From: JALYOC01 sp036675345
GTDB taxonomy: Bacteria > Myxococcota > Myxococcia > Myxococcales > Myxococcaceae
Direction: 5' to 3'
NCBI GenBank assembly: GCA_036675345.1
Contig: JAKFFE010000031.1
Location: 62,001 to 126,000 of the forward strand
DNA: 64,000 bases
The position numbers and the translations under genes were made by a program. The stretch's first letter is position 1; every line of letters begins with the position of its first letter. Below, in pieces: positions 25,290 through 33,973 of this stretch. Under the pieces are notes generated by a model, which was not told the origin of the DNA, searched no databases, and saw only the letters and a program-made list of their open reading frames with translations.

Positions 25290-25811
25290 ATGGAGGTCGT
25301 CACCCTTCGCGCGTTTGAGGGCCTGTTCGTGCGGGCGCTGGAGATCCAGGGTCCGGCACTGGAGGCGGTGATCCGCGCCGGGTTTGATCCCGCCCACCCC
25401 AAGGAGAAGTACGAAGCCCAGGTCTGGAACCAGGCCCGGGTGGCGGTGTGCGAGGTGATGTTCCCCCAGCTGTCCCTGGAGGAGGCGCAGCGCACCCTGG
25501 GGCGGCTGTTTACCGCCGGCTTCTCGCGCACCGTGGTGGGCCGGGTGCTGGCCACCGCGGCGCCGATGCTGGGCGCCGAGCGGGTCCTCTCCCGCCTCCC
25601 CTTCTACATGCGGGTGGCGCGGGAGGATGTGGAGGTGACGATGGAGGCGCTGGGACCCCGGAACTGGAGGGCCACCTTCGAAGAGGACGCGCCGATGCCG
25701 GCCTTCGCCTGCGGGGCGTTGGAGTCGATCCTGGCGCTGACCCGGGAGGAGGCGAGCGCGACGGTGATCGCCGCCGAGGGTCGGAAATTCGTGGTCGACA
25801 TCCGGTGGTGA
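25290..25811 (+). CDS. DUF2378 (TIGR02265) family protein
   Basis: A 173-residue cytoplasmic protein. The pattern FEGLFVRAL near the start, AGFDPAHPKEKYEAQVWNQA, MFPQLSLEEAQRTLGRLFTAGF and a late FYMRVAREDVEVTMEALGP fits the DUF2378 family, which is expanded in Myxococcus and Stigmatella. This is one of the best lineage clues in the window. The family function is unknown. ATG 25290 is preferred because family members start a few residues before the first conserved helix. Confidence 0.75.
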   Translation: MEVVTLRAFEGLFVRALEIQGPALEAVIRAGFDPAHPKEKYEAQVWNQARVAVCEVMFPQLSLEEAQRTLGRLFTAGFSRTVVGRVLATAAPMLGAERVLSRLPFYMRVAREDVEVTMEALGPRNWRATFEEDAPMPAFACGALESILALTREEASATVIAAEGRKFVVDIRW

Positions 25812-25841
25812 AGGGAGATTCCGCCGGGGCGCGGGGCTGGC

Positions 25842-25847
25842 TATAAG
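25842..25847 (+). promoter_or_regulatory. -10 element (TATAAG), leaderless start
   Basis: TATAAG ends 6 nt before ATG 25854; no ribosome site is present. Confidence 0.6.
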
Positions 25848-25853
25848 TGCCCC

Positions 25854-26087
25854 ATGAGCGACAAGTCTTCAGCACTGGCACAGCAGCAGGCCCAGCAGCA
25901 CCCGCAGGGGGAACGCCGCGTTCAGGACTACCACACCCAGGAGTGGAGCTCCGGGACCCGGGGGGGCGGCAAGGTCCCCGCCGATCTGGCCTGGCACTCC
26001 AACCCCAAGCAGTACCAGGAGGAGTACGGCTCCTCCACCCTGGATGAGGAGCGCAATCTGGAGCACGAGCGCCACTCCAAGCGCTGA
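25854..26087 (+). CDS. Small hydrophilic, probably disordered protein
   Basis: 77 residues, no Cys, no hydrophobic segment, and rich in Gln, Glu, His, Gly, Ser and Arg (ALAQQQAQQHPQGERR near the start, LDEERNLEHERHSKR at the end). The composition resembles hydrophilins or small stress proteins. The strong -10 box 6 nt upstream and the codon bias support it being real. The function is not recognised. Confidence 0.7.
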   Translation: MSDKSSALAQQQAQQHPQGERRVQDYHTQEWSSGTRGGGKVPADLAWHSNPKQYQEEYGSSTLDEERNLEHERHSKR

Positions 26088-26193
26088 GTCCCTGGGGCCC
26101 TGGCGGCCAACTCCGCGCAAGGACAGGGAAATATATCTTCGTCCCACATCGCAACACCTTGTCCTCCACGGCGATAATTGTTCACCCGCCAGC

Positions 26194-26199
26194 TAGGAT
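26194..26199 (+). promoter_or_regulatory. -10 element (TAGGAT), leaderless start
   Basis: TAGGAT ends 6 nt before ATG 26206. Confidence 0.6.
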
Positions 26200-26205
26200 C
26201 GCCCC

Positions 26206-27996
26206 ATGACCACCCGAATCGATCGCAGTGCGCCGCCCGTGGTCTCCACGGTCCAGCAGCCGCGCAACGAGGCCGCCGTCCCCGCGCGGACCGAGCAGCC
26301 CCGGGCGACGGATCGGTCGGGCTTCCAGCCTCCCTCGGCCCAGGCGCCGGTGGCGCTGGGGTCGGCGGCGGGGCCCCACGTGCCGCTGCCCAATCTGTCC
26401 GCGGAGCCGGAGGCGCAGACCCTGACCGGGACCGCCAGCCCCCAGGCGGCGATCGGCGACAACAGCAAGGTGGAGTCCACCATCCGGATCGACGGAGCGG
26501 TGGGGGTGCAGAAGCTCTCGGTGGATCTGGGCCTGGCCCACAGCTACCGCGGAGACCTGACCGTCTTCTTGACCAGCCCGTCGGGCAAGACGGTGGTGCT
26601 CTCGGATCGCGCCGGCGGCTCGGCGGATGATCTGCGGGGAGTGTTCCCGCTGGAGGGCTTCGAGGGCGAGTCCTCGGTGGGGGAGTGGAAGCTGACGGTG
26701 GAGGACAAGGCCCGCGGAGACGTGGGCACCCTGGAGCGCTGGTCGCTGGAGATCGCCGGGGAACCGATCGACGGACCGCCGCCTCCTCCTCCGCCCGCCT
26801 CGGATGATTCGGATCCGATGAAGCACCTGCAGATCCTGGCCTCCGACGAGATGCAGGGCCGGGACAGCCCGTCCGCCGGCTACGACAAGGCCTCCGGTTA
26901 CGTGCGGGACTTCCTGCAGCAGTACGGCCTCAAGGGCCCCAACCCCACCGACTCCCAGAGCCCGTACTTCCAGACCTTCGACGTGTTCAACTTCGACGCC
27001 GGCCGTTCGGTCCAGGAACACGAAGAGCCGCACTCGCTGGATCCCAAGGACTTCAACCACACCGCCTTCGAGCTGGGGCACTACCTGGACGACTCGCTGG
27101 GGCCGGACCAGCTGAAGGTGCTGAACCAGAAGTACCGGGAGACGGTGCAGGAGCAGGGCGTGGCCCCCTCCCGGGGCAGCGGCCCGAACGGGGATCTGAC
27201 CGTGGACGAACTGCGCGCCGTCTCCCAGCGCGCCGGCAACGTCCAGAACGTGATGGGCCTGATCGAGGGCACCGGTCCGAACAAGGACGAGGTGCTGGTG
27301 GTGATGGCCCACCTCGATCACGTGGGCGTCAACAGCAAGGGCCAGGTGTTCAACGGCGCCGACGACAACGCGTCGGGCAGCGCCACCCTGATGGCCTCCA
27401 TCCCGGAGCTGATGCAGCTGCAGAAGGAGGGGAAGCTGGACCGGTCGATCCTCTTCCTGTTCACCGCCGCCGAGGAGCAGGGGCTGGTCGGCTCGCAGTA
27501 CTTCGTGGATCACCCCATCCCCGGCCTGGGGCTGAAGGAGATCTCCGGGGTGGTGAACATGGACATGGTGGGGCGCTGGGACGACCAGCGGCTCTCGGTG
27601 CTGGACACCACCAAGGGCAAGGCCAACTACTTCCGGGACGTGCTGGAGACCGCCAACAGCGGGATGGCCGATCCGTTCGACGTCATCAACCGGGACATCG
27701 GCGCCTTCGCCAACCGGCAGGACGGGGCCAGCTTCTCCAAGAAGGGCGAGGATGTGCTGATGCTCTTCGAGGGGCTCTCCAACCCCAAGGGGGGCGGGCA
27801 GCTGAACCCCGACTACCACGGCACCGGTGACGACGTGGACAAGATCCTCAAGGACAACGGGGGCAACAAGCCCCGCCGGGTGAAGGACCTGTTCGTGCAG
27901 ATCGTGAAGGGCGCCTCCAACCACGCGCTGATCGAGGAGACCGACACCCGCCGCCGCGCCGCCGCGCCGCCGCCCTCCGCCGTGGTCTGGCGCTAG
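26206..27996 (+). CDS. M28-family peptidase with N-terminal P/Homo B domain
   Basis: A 596-residue protein. Residues 1-75 are Pro/Ala/Gln-rich with no Sec signal. Residues ~76-188 form a P/Homo B (proprotein convertase) domain: LGLAHSYRGDLTVFLTSPSG, GVFPLEGFEGE, GEWKLTVEDKARGDVGTLER. A poly-Pro linker follows, then the M28 zinc peptidase (~205-575). Its ligands are MAHLDHVG (His/Asp), NGADDNASG (bridging Asp), TAAEEQGL (catalytic Glu), NMDMVG and the last His in PDYHGTGDD. It probably acts as an extracellular aminopeptidase. The P domain before the catalytic domain is the reverse of the usual order. Its end overlaps the convergent FliB-like gene by 4 nt. Confidence 0.9.
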   Translation: MTTRIDRSAPPVVSTVQQPRNEAAVPARTEQPRATDRSGFQPPSAQAPVALGSAAGPHVPLPNLSAEPEAQTLTGTASPQAAIGDNSKVESTIRIDGAVGVQKLSVDLGLAHSYRGDLTVFLTSPSGKTVVLSDRAGGSADDLRGVFPLEGFEGESSVGEWKLTVEDKARGDVGTLERWSLEIAGEPIDGPPPPPPPASDDSDPMKHLQILASDEMQGRDSPSAGYDKASGYVRDFLQQYGLKGPNPTDSQSPYFQTFDVFNFDAGRSVQEHEEPHSLDPKDFNHTAFELGHYLDDSLGPDQLKVLNQKYRETVQEQGVAPSRGSGPNGDLTVDELRAVSQRAGNVQNVMGLIEGTGPNKDEVLVVMAHLDHVGVNSKGQVFNGADDNASGSATLMASIPELMQLQKEGKLDRSILFLFTAAEEQGLVGSQYFVDHPIPGLGLKEISGVVNMDMVGRWDDQRLSVLDTTKGKANYFRDVLETANSGMADPFDVINRDIGAFANRQDGASFSKKGEDVLMLFEGLSNPKGGGQLNPDYHGTGDDVDKILKDNGGNKPRRVKDLFVQIVKGASNHALIEETDTRRRAAAPPPSAVVWR

Positions 27997-29159
27997 AGGA
28001 AGGTCGCGAACAGCAGCGTCTTGCCGAACCGGTCCGCATCCCCGCAGGCGAGGACCGAGTCGGAGAGCTCCCGGAACACCGGGTGCTGCTCGAGGTGCTT
28101 GGCGGTCAGCTGGAAGGTCTCCACCGCCAGCTGATCCAGCGCTCCGGCGCTGGGCGCATCCGAGGCCTGCAGCACCAGCAGCAGCCGCAGCAGGGCCATC
28201 CGCAGCGTCAGCCGGCACAGGTAGGCGATGGGGCTGGGCGCCTCCTCCACCGGGAAGCGCGTCCACTGGTACAGCGCGTAGTTGCGGAAGTAGCGCTCCC
28301 ACTGGACCGGGAAGGTCTGCTCCAGCGCGTCTCGTCGCTGGCGGTACAGCGCCGTGGTCTCGGTGGCGGTGCGCGCTCCCGCCGATTCCAGCCGGGTGAA
28401 CAGCCGCTCCACCCAGGCCTCGAAGCGCGGCTGGGCGGCGTAGCCGCGGCGCTGCTGCAGCGCCCCCAGCAACAGCCCGGTCACCTTGTCCCAGGGGAGG
28501 ATCAGCGGCTGGAAGCGGGCGGCCACCTCCCGCGCCGACTCCAGGGTGGCCAGCGCGGCCACCTCGGCGGGATCGGTCCGCATCGCCAGCTGGGCCAGGG
28601 TGAGCAGCTGCCCGCTCAAGGAGATCCCGGGCAGGGTGTGGACGGTGCGCGCGGCCTGGTAGAGGGCGGTGCCCAGCGGGGTGGAGGCGGACGGCGGGAG
28701 CAGCGGGTCGCGGGGGAACAGGCCGGGGTCGGCCGGCTCCACCTCGGCCCCGTCCTCGGCCAGCAGACAGAGCCGGGCCGCCTCCGGACAGGCCAGGGAC
28801 AGCGTGAGCACCGGCTGGCCCGCCTGGACCGAGAGGGCGCGGGGAAAGGTGGAGCAGATCCGGGGCAGGGCGGGCTCTCCGAAGCGCTGGTGCAGCCCGC
28901 ACCGGCCCTGGGTGAGAAAGCCGCAGCGGCCCTGGGCGTCGGGGCGGATCCGCGCATAGCCCTCCACCGTCTCCTCGTCCCGCAGCACATGGAGCGCGAA
29001 GGCCCGGCGGTCCGCCTCCTCGGTGGAGAGCGCCTCTTGCAGCGCCAGGAAGGCGGACCGCTCCACCGGGACCTTCAACCCCGCGCAGCAGGTGTCCTCA
29101 CAGGTCTCGGCCAGACAGCGGAAGCGGGTGGCGCTGCGAAGCGCGTGCAGGGTGCTCAT
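27993..29159 (-). CDS. FliB-like lysine N-methylase / cysteine-cluster protein (second copy)
   Basis: A 388-residue paralogue of the protein at 11511-12779. The N-terminal cluster FRCLAETCEDTCCAGL (Cys 15, 20, 24, 25) is followed by RCGFLTQGRCGLHQRFG and RICSTFPRALS. These match FliB/YkgJ Cys-cluster proteins predicted to bind a Fe-S centre. The rest is helical. Outside the Cys clusters the two copies have clearly diverged, so this is not a recent duplication. It diverges from the lipoprotein gene at 29332. The substrate is unknown. Confidence 0.83.
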   Translation of the reverse strand: MSTLHALRSATRFRCLAETCEDTCCAGLKVPVERSAFLALQEALSTEEADRRAFALHVLRDEETVEGYARIRPDAQGRCGFLTQGRCGLHQRFGEPALPRICSTFPRALSVQAGQPVLTLSLACPEAARLCLLAEDGAEVEPADPGLFPRDPLLPPSASTPLGTALYQAARTVHTLPGISLSGQLLTLAQLAMRTDPAEVAALATLESAREVAARFQPLILPWDKVTGLLLGALQQRRGYAAQPRFEAWVERLFTRLESAGARTATETTALYRQRRDALEQTFPVQWERYFRNYALYQWTRFPVEEAPSPIAYLCRLTLRMALLRLLLVLQASDAPSAGALDQLAVETFQLTAKHLEQHPVFRELSDSVLACGDADRFGKTLLFATFL

Positions 29160-29331
29160 CGGAAGATCGCATTGTAGGCCGGCGGCGCACCCCCCGCGGG
29201 CGATGGGTGAAAGGCCTCTCGTGGGCGGATGTCGGATGCCTGGACCCGCATCAAGGAGTGCACGTATCGGTACAACTCATGCGAAAATACCGGAGCTGAC
29301 TTTCTTTGCCGGGCCGGACTGGAGCACGCCG

Positions 29332-30993
29332 ATGAATTCTTCCCGACTGACATTCCTGGTGGCCGCCTTGGTGGCGGTGGTGACCGTCAACGCCTGCAAC
29401 TGCGGAGGGGAGATCCCCTGCGAGGAAGACACCGACTGCCCCACCGGCGCCAAGTGCCAGGGCCTGGTGTGCACCACCGACGACACGGATGGCGGCGGCG
29501 GGAGCGACGGCGGGGATGGCGGGAGGACCGACGGCGGCGGCGACGGCGGGACGGACGCTGGCCACGACGCCAGCGTTCCCTGCGTGGGGCTGGAGTGCCA
29601 GCAGGTCACCTGCGCCGACGGCGGGACCACCACCCTCACCGGCACCGTCTACACCCCCAAGGGGGATCTGCCGCTGTACAACGCGATCGTCTACGTCCCC
29701 AACGGTCCGGTGCAGGCCTTCCCCGATGGCGGAGTGACCTGTGATCGCTGCGGTCCGGTCTCCGGGAACCCGGTGGCCAGCGCGCTCACCGGTCCGGACG
29801 GCACCTTCCGGCTGGAGAACGTCCCCGCCGGCAGCAACATCCCGCTGGTGATCCAGCTGGGCAAGTGGCGCAGGCAGGTGACCATCCCCGCGGTCACCGC
29901 CTGCCAGGTGGCGCCGATCACCGACGTGGGCCTGACCCGGCTGCCGCGCAACAAGGCGGAGGGCGACATCCCGAAGATGGCCATCGCCACCGGCAGCGCG
30001 GATCCGTTCGAGTGCCTGCTGCTGAAGGTGGGGATCGATCCGGCGGAGGTCACCGAGCCCACCGGCAACGGGCGGGTGCACTACTACCGCGCGGGAGGAG
30101 GGGTGGACTTGTCGACCACCGCGCCCCGCTCCAATCTGCTGTGGGGAAGCGTGGACACCCTCAAGCAGTACGACGTGGTGATGTTGCCCTGCGAAGGAAC
30201 CGACCGGAACACGCCCGCCAAGACGGATGGAGGGATGAACAACATCGTGGAGTACACCTCCGCCGGCGGCCGGATGTTCGCCACCCACTACAGCTACGCC
30301 TGGATCCAGGACAACAAGCACTTCCCCTCTGTCTCCAGCGGCGTGGTCAATCACCGGGCAGATCCGGTCAACCCGTATGAAAACCGCTTCGACGCCGGGG
30401 TGGTCACCTCCTTCCCCAAGGGGGCGGACTTCGCGGACTGGCTGGTCAACGTCGGCGCCTCCGAGACGCGCGGCTGGATCGGCTTGCACGAGGTCCGGCA
30501 CAACGTGGACTCGGTGGATGCGGGCGTGGCCCGGGAATGGATCTCCGGCTTCAATGCACGTCTCGCCGGTGGCGGCGGACCGATCGTGACCCACTTCACC
30601 TTCAACACCCCGGTCAATCCGCCGGCGCTTCCGGACGGAGGCGAGGGGTTGCAGTGTGGTCGGACCGTGTTCAGCAGCTTCCACGTCTCGCAAGGCGCCC
30701 TGGACGACAACGAGACCTACTTCCCGGAGATCTGCCTGGACCAGGCCCCCTCCGCCCAGGAGAAGGCGCTGATCTTCATGTTCTTCGACCTGGCCTCCTG
30801 CGTTCAGGACGACGACACCGCCCCGGAGATCCCCACCTGCGCGGGCGAGACCCAGGCCTGCGCCACCAGCGCCACCTGCTGCGGTGGGCTGCAGTGCGTG
30901 GACGGCGCCGGCGACGTCTGCGCCGGCGGGGCCTGCACCTGCGAGGTGATCATCGGCTCCCGCGAGCAGTCCGGCGGCGAGGACCGCCGCTAG
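29332..30993 (+). CDS. Large lipoprotein with carboxypeptidase-regulatory-like domain
   Basis: A 553-residue protein. The signal peptide ends in the lipobox NAC. A Cys-rich EGF-like start (CEEDTDCPTGAKCQGLVC) is followed by a Gly/Asp-rich flexible linker. Then comes a beta-sandwich resembling carboxypeptidase regulatory (CarboxypepD_reg) domains: LYNAIVYVPNG, GPDGTFRLENVPAGSNIPLV. The central region contains YDVVMLPCEGTDRN and GGRMFATHYSYAWI, similar to DUF4159/ThuA-like glutamine-amidotransferase folds. The C-terminus ends in a second Cys-rich knot (CCGGLQCVDGAGDVCAGGAC). It is probably exposed at the outer membrane; no enzymatic activity can be assigned. Confidence 0.85.
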   Translation: MNSSRLTFLVAALVAVVTVNACNCGGEIPCEEDTDCPTGAKCQGLVCTTDDTDGGGGSDGGDGGRTDGGGDGGTDAGHDASVPCVGLECQQVTCADGGTTTLTGTVYTPKGDLPLYNAIVYVPNGPVQAFPDGGVTCDRCGPVSGNPVASALTGPDGTFRLENVPAGSNIPLVIQLGKWRRQVTIPAVTACQVAPITDVGLTRLPRNKAEGDIPKMAIATGSADPFECLLLKVGIDPAEVTEPTGNGRVHYYRAGGGVDLSTTAPRSNLLWGSVDTLKQYDVVMLPCEGTDRNTPAKTDGGMNNIVEYTSAGGRMFATHYSYAWIQDNKHFPSVSSGVVNHRADPVNPYENRFDAGVVTSFPKGADFADWLVNVGASETRGWIGLHEVRHNVDSVDAGVAREWISGFNARLAGGGGPIVTHFTFNTPVNPPALPDGGEGLQCGRTVFSSFHVSQGALDDNETYFPEICLDQAPSAQEKALIFMFFDLASCVQDDDTAPEIPTCAGETQACATSATCCGGLQCVDGAGDVCAGGACTCEVIIGSREQSGGEDRR

Positions 30994-31084
30994 CACCGCC
31001 GGCGATCACGCGGATCCACCCAGCGGCGCCGGTTCGTGCTAACCCTCGCGCCGCTGAGTTCTTAGGGGTAATCCCTTATCCTGG

Positions 31085-31471
31085 GTGGGTCCGTCCGTGA
31101 ATGTCCCGCGACTGAGGGTGCTGGTCATCGATGACGACCTGGCCCTGGGAAAGACCCTGGGGATGCTGCTGGCCGCCGAGATGGAGGTGGTGGTGGAACC
31201 CGACGGGCGCCAGGCCCTGGAACGTCTCCAGGGCGGGGATGCCTTCGACGCGGTGCTCTGCGATCTGAACATGCCCCAGCTCTCCGGGGCGCAGATCCAC
31301 GGCGCGCTGGGCGCCAGCCACCCGGAGCAGGCCTCGCGGATCGTGTTCATGACCGGTGGGGCGTTCACCGCCGAGGCCCACAACTTCCTGGCCCAGACCT
31401 CCAACCCGACCCTGGAGAAGCCGTTCACCCTGGCGCAGCTGCATGCGGCGCTGGGTCGGATTCCCCGGTAG
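31085..31471 (+). CDS. Single-domain response regulator (receiver only)
   Basis: About 128 residues forming one receiver domain: acidic pocket VIDDD, phospho-acceptor Asp in AVLCDLNMP, Thr in FMTGG and Lys in LEKPF. There is no output domain. Such orphan receivers often relay phosphate or bind targets directly. No histidine kinase is adjacent. The GTG at 31085 is used; GTG 31097 gives an equally good N-terminus. Confidence 0.85.
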   Translation: MGPSVNVPRLRVLVIDDDLALGKTLGMLLAAEMEVVVEPDGRQALERLQGGDAFDAVLCDLNMPQLSGAQIHGALGASHPEQASRIVFMTGGAFTAEAHNFLAQTSNPTLEKPFTLAQLHAALGRIPR

Positions 31472-31522
31472 TCCCACCTCTTCGCTCAGGGGGACCGGCA
31501 GCGCCGTCCCTACGAACCCCGC

Positions 31523-31573
31523 AACGAAAACGGCGGACCGGTCCGAAGACCGATCCGCCGCTGGATTTCGTTT
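31523..31573. terminator. Bidirectional intrinsic terminator
   Basis: A hairpin (CGGCGGACCGGTC / GACCGATCCGCCG, one mismatch) flanked by AACGAAAA on the left and TTTCGTTT on the right extends the stem. It also provides T-runs in both directions. It sits between the convergent receiver and M4 protease genes. Confidence 0.75.
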
Positions 31574-31591
31574 CCCTGAAGCGGGAAGGGC

Positions 31592-33739
31592 CTAGTTCAC
31601 GCCCACCGCGGTCCAGGACTCCCGGACCTTCGCCACCTGGGCGGAGTCGGCGCCGAACAGGTCGGTGGCCGCCTGCACCGTGGCCGCCCGCGCCTGCGCG
31701 AAGGTGGTGGAGGGGGTCATGTAGTGCATCAGCGCCCGGCCGTAGATCTTCGCCGCGTCCGCGGGCCCGATCGCGTCCTTCACCTCGATGCCGGAGGTGC
31801 GGTTGGTTCCGCCCTGGGCCAGCAGGTAGAAGGCGTTGTTCATGATCCCCGAGCTGCCGTGAACCTCGGTCTGCTTGGGGTAGTTCTTGTAGTTGTCGAC
31901 CGAGTACTTGTCCTTGGTCGGGTCGTCCATGTACCGCAGGGCGTCGGTGGGGTCGCCGTTGGTGGGGGTCCAGCAGTCCTCGCCCACCGCCCAGTCGAAC
32001 TTCACCGAGCCGTTCTTCTGCGCCTGGTGCCACTCGACCATGGTGCCCATGATGTCGGACATCGACTCGTTGATGCCGCCCGACTCGTTCCGGTAGATCA
32101 GCCCGGCGGTGCGCTCGGTCAGGCCGTGGGTGATCTCGTGGCCGGCGATGTCCAGGGTGGTCAGCGCGGAGGCGGTCTTGCCGTCGCCGTCGCCGTAGGA
32201 CATCTGGTTGCCGTCCCAGAACGCGTTCACATAGTTCTTGCCGATGTGGACGTGGTTCTTGAGCGCCTCACCCTTGCCGTCGATGGAGTCGCGGCCCAGG
32301 AGCTCCTTGTACATGTCGTAGGTGGCCTGGGCGCCGTAGGCGGCGTCCACCGCGGCCTTCTGGTTGGCCGGGTCGCCCGCCTCGCCCCACACCCCGTTGT
32401 TGTCGGTGATCGGCTGGCTGCCGGTGCCGGGACGGGAAGAGCCCTTGGCGTCGAGGACGGTGATCCCCTTGCCGCGGGTGTCATCCTTCATCTCCCAGGT
32501 GCCGTCGGGGCGCTGGGTCCCGCCGATGTCCACCTTGCCGGAGTACAGGGTGCTGTCGTCGTTCTTGTCCACCGGGGGAGGAGGAGGAGGCGGCTGCTTG
32601 CCCTTGCCGGTGATCTCCAGGCCCCAGGACTTGAGGGTGCCGGTGTCCCGGTTGGCCTTGTCTTCCACGGTCAGCTTCCAGTCGCCCTGGGCCGACTCGC
32701 CCGCGAAGGCAGAGAGGTCGAAGTCGCCGGTCACGTTGTCCGCCGAACCGCCGGTGCGGTTGTGGATCACCGCGCTGGTGCCGGAGGGGGAGGTGAGGGT
32801 GACCACCAGGTCGCCCTTCCAGGTGTGGGGGATGTCCAGACCGACGCCCAGCTTCTCGATGCTGATGTCCTCGGCGATGGAGATGGTGGAGGTGACGGTG
32901 GACTTGTCGGCGATCGCCGCCTCGGGGGTGGCGGAGGCCTTCACCGTGACCGGGGCCGGCTCGGTAGAGACGTTCTTGGGGATGTGGATCCCGCCGATCT
33001 GGTTCCAGGAGCTGTCGATCTTCCCGGTCTGCCCGTCGATCAGGTAGTTCATCCGCTTCGGCTCGGCGCCGCCCATCAGGTTCTGGGCCTCGGCGCGGTA
33101 GCCGACCTTGTACTGGCCGTCATCCGCCTTGTAGATCACCTTCTCCAGGGTGATTCCCTTGTCCAGCTTGTCGCCAAAGGCCTCCTTGGCGATCGCGCGG
33201 GCCTCCTTCTCGGAGACCCCCAGGGTGGCGGTGCCCAGCCCGGCCGGAACCCGCTCGGCGTCGCCGGTCAGGCTGCTGACGTTGCCGTCGCGGTCCAGGT
33301 GGGAGATGACCTGCTCGCCGAAGACCTTCACCCCCTCGTGGGTGCGGTCCAGCCGGACGTGGGTCATCCCCAGGTCGTCCTGCTCCACGCCCTTGGGCTT
33401 GAAGGAGGCGCCGGCGTCAGCGCCGCGGCCCAGGCTCTGGCCCAGCTTCTGGTTGATGTACTCCAGGCTCTTGTTGATCGCCTCCTGGGCGGCCTTGGAG
33501 TTCAGGCTCAGCGGCCCGGGGGCCACCGGGGTGCTCTGGCCGGGGGCGATGGAGCCCGCCACGTGGTCAGAGGGGCGCGCGGTGGTGGTGCCCAGCGCGG
33601 CGGTGTTCTTGGTGGCGCCGCCGAAGGCCGAGGCCTCGGTGGGGCGCGCGGCCACGGGGGCCTGGGCAGGAGCAGGAACCGCGGTGGCCTCGGTCCGGGG
33701 CGGGGTAATGGTCGGCTGGTCGACTCTACGGATGGTCAT
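31592..33739 (-). CDS. M4-family (thermolysin-like) metalloprotease with internal P/Homo B domain
   Basis: A 715-residue protein. Residues 1-75 are Thr/Pro/Ala-rich (MTIRRVDQPTITPP) without a Sec signal. Residues ~80-255 are an FTP/PepSY-like propeptide (HVRLDRTHEGVKVFGEQVIS). Residues ~262-372 are a P/Homo B domain (IPHTWKGDLVVTLTSPSGTS, GDWKLTVEDKANRDTG). After a poly-Pro linker the M4 catalytic domain follows, with the zinc motif GHEITH, the third ligand Glu in GGINESMSDIMG, and YKNYPKQTEVHGSSGIMNNA. The active site is intact, so a secreted endopeptidase is expected. A P domain between propeptide and catalytic domain is unusual. AAGGA lies about 9 nt before the ATG. Confidence 0.92.
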   Translation of the reverse strand: MTIRRVDQPTITPPRTEATAVPAPAQAPVAARPTEASAFGGATKNTAALGTTTARPSDHVAGSIAPGQSTPVAPGPLSLNSKAAQEAINKSLEYINQKLGQSLGRGADAGASFKPKGVEQDDLGMTHVRLDRTHEGVKVFGEQVISHLDRDGNVSSLTGDAERVPAGLGTATLGVSEKEARAIAKEAFGDKLDKGITLEKVIYKADDGQYKVGYRAEAQNLMGGAEPKRMNYLIDGQTGKIDSSWNQIGGIHIPKNVSTEPAPVTVKASATPEAAIADKSTVTSTISIAEDISIEKLGVGLDIPHTWKGDLVVTLTSPSGTSAVIHNRTGGSADNVTGDFDLSAFAGESAQGDWKLTVEDKANRDTGTLKSWGLEITGKGKQPPPPPPPVDKNDDSTLYSGKVDIGGTQRPDGTWEMKDDTRGKGITVLDAKGSSRPGTGSQPITDNNGVWGEAGDPANQKAAVDAAYGAQATYDMYKELLGRDSIDGKGEALKNHVHIGKNYVNAFWDGNQMSYGDGDGKTASALTTLDIAGHEITHGLTERTAGLIYRNESGGINESMSDIMGTMVEWHQAQKNGSVKFDWAVGEDCWTPTNGDPTDALRYMDDPTKDKYSVDNYKNYPKQTEVHGSSGIMNNAFYLLAQGGTNRTSGIEVKDAIGPADAAKIYGRALMHYMTPSTTFAQARAATVQAATDLFGADSAQVAKVRESWTAVGVN

Positions 33740-33973
33740 TCGGCGGTCCTTTTTGAGGGGGATGCAGGGATTATCGGGGGGTAGCCCGTTGTGTTGCGCT
33801 GTAGGACACGGGAGTAGATGTAGCCGCTTTTTCTACAGTCCCCTCAGGGACTTAGGCTTCCGCCCGCGTGGGTCTGAAGGTACCCAAGAAAATCCCTACT
33901 GAATAGAGGGGGGAAAGATCTGGCGCGCACTTTCGGTGTGGGCCCGGTTTTTCTCAGCGCGTGAGAGGAGATT
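33740..33973 (-). other. Upstream region of the M4 protease gene
   Basis: A 234-nt gene-free stretch that is A/T-richer than its surroundings. Minus-strand TACATCTACT and TAATCC boxes could serve as -10 elements. No ORF or clear stem-loop was found. It probably holds the protease promoter and the end of the methyltransferase transcript. Confidence 0.4.

Noticed and set aside
31592..33739. Mobile element or phage origin for the protease region
   Set aside because: No transposase, integrase, direct repeats or base-composition break was seen around 25-35 kb.
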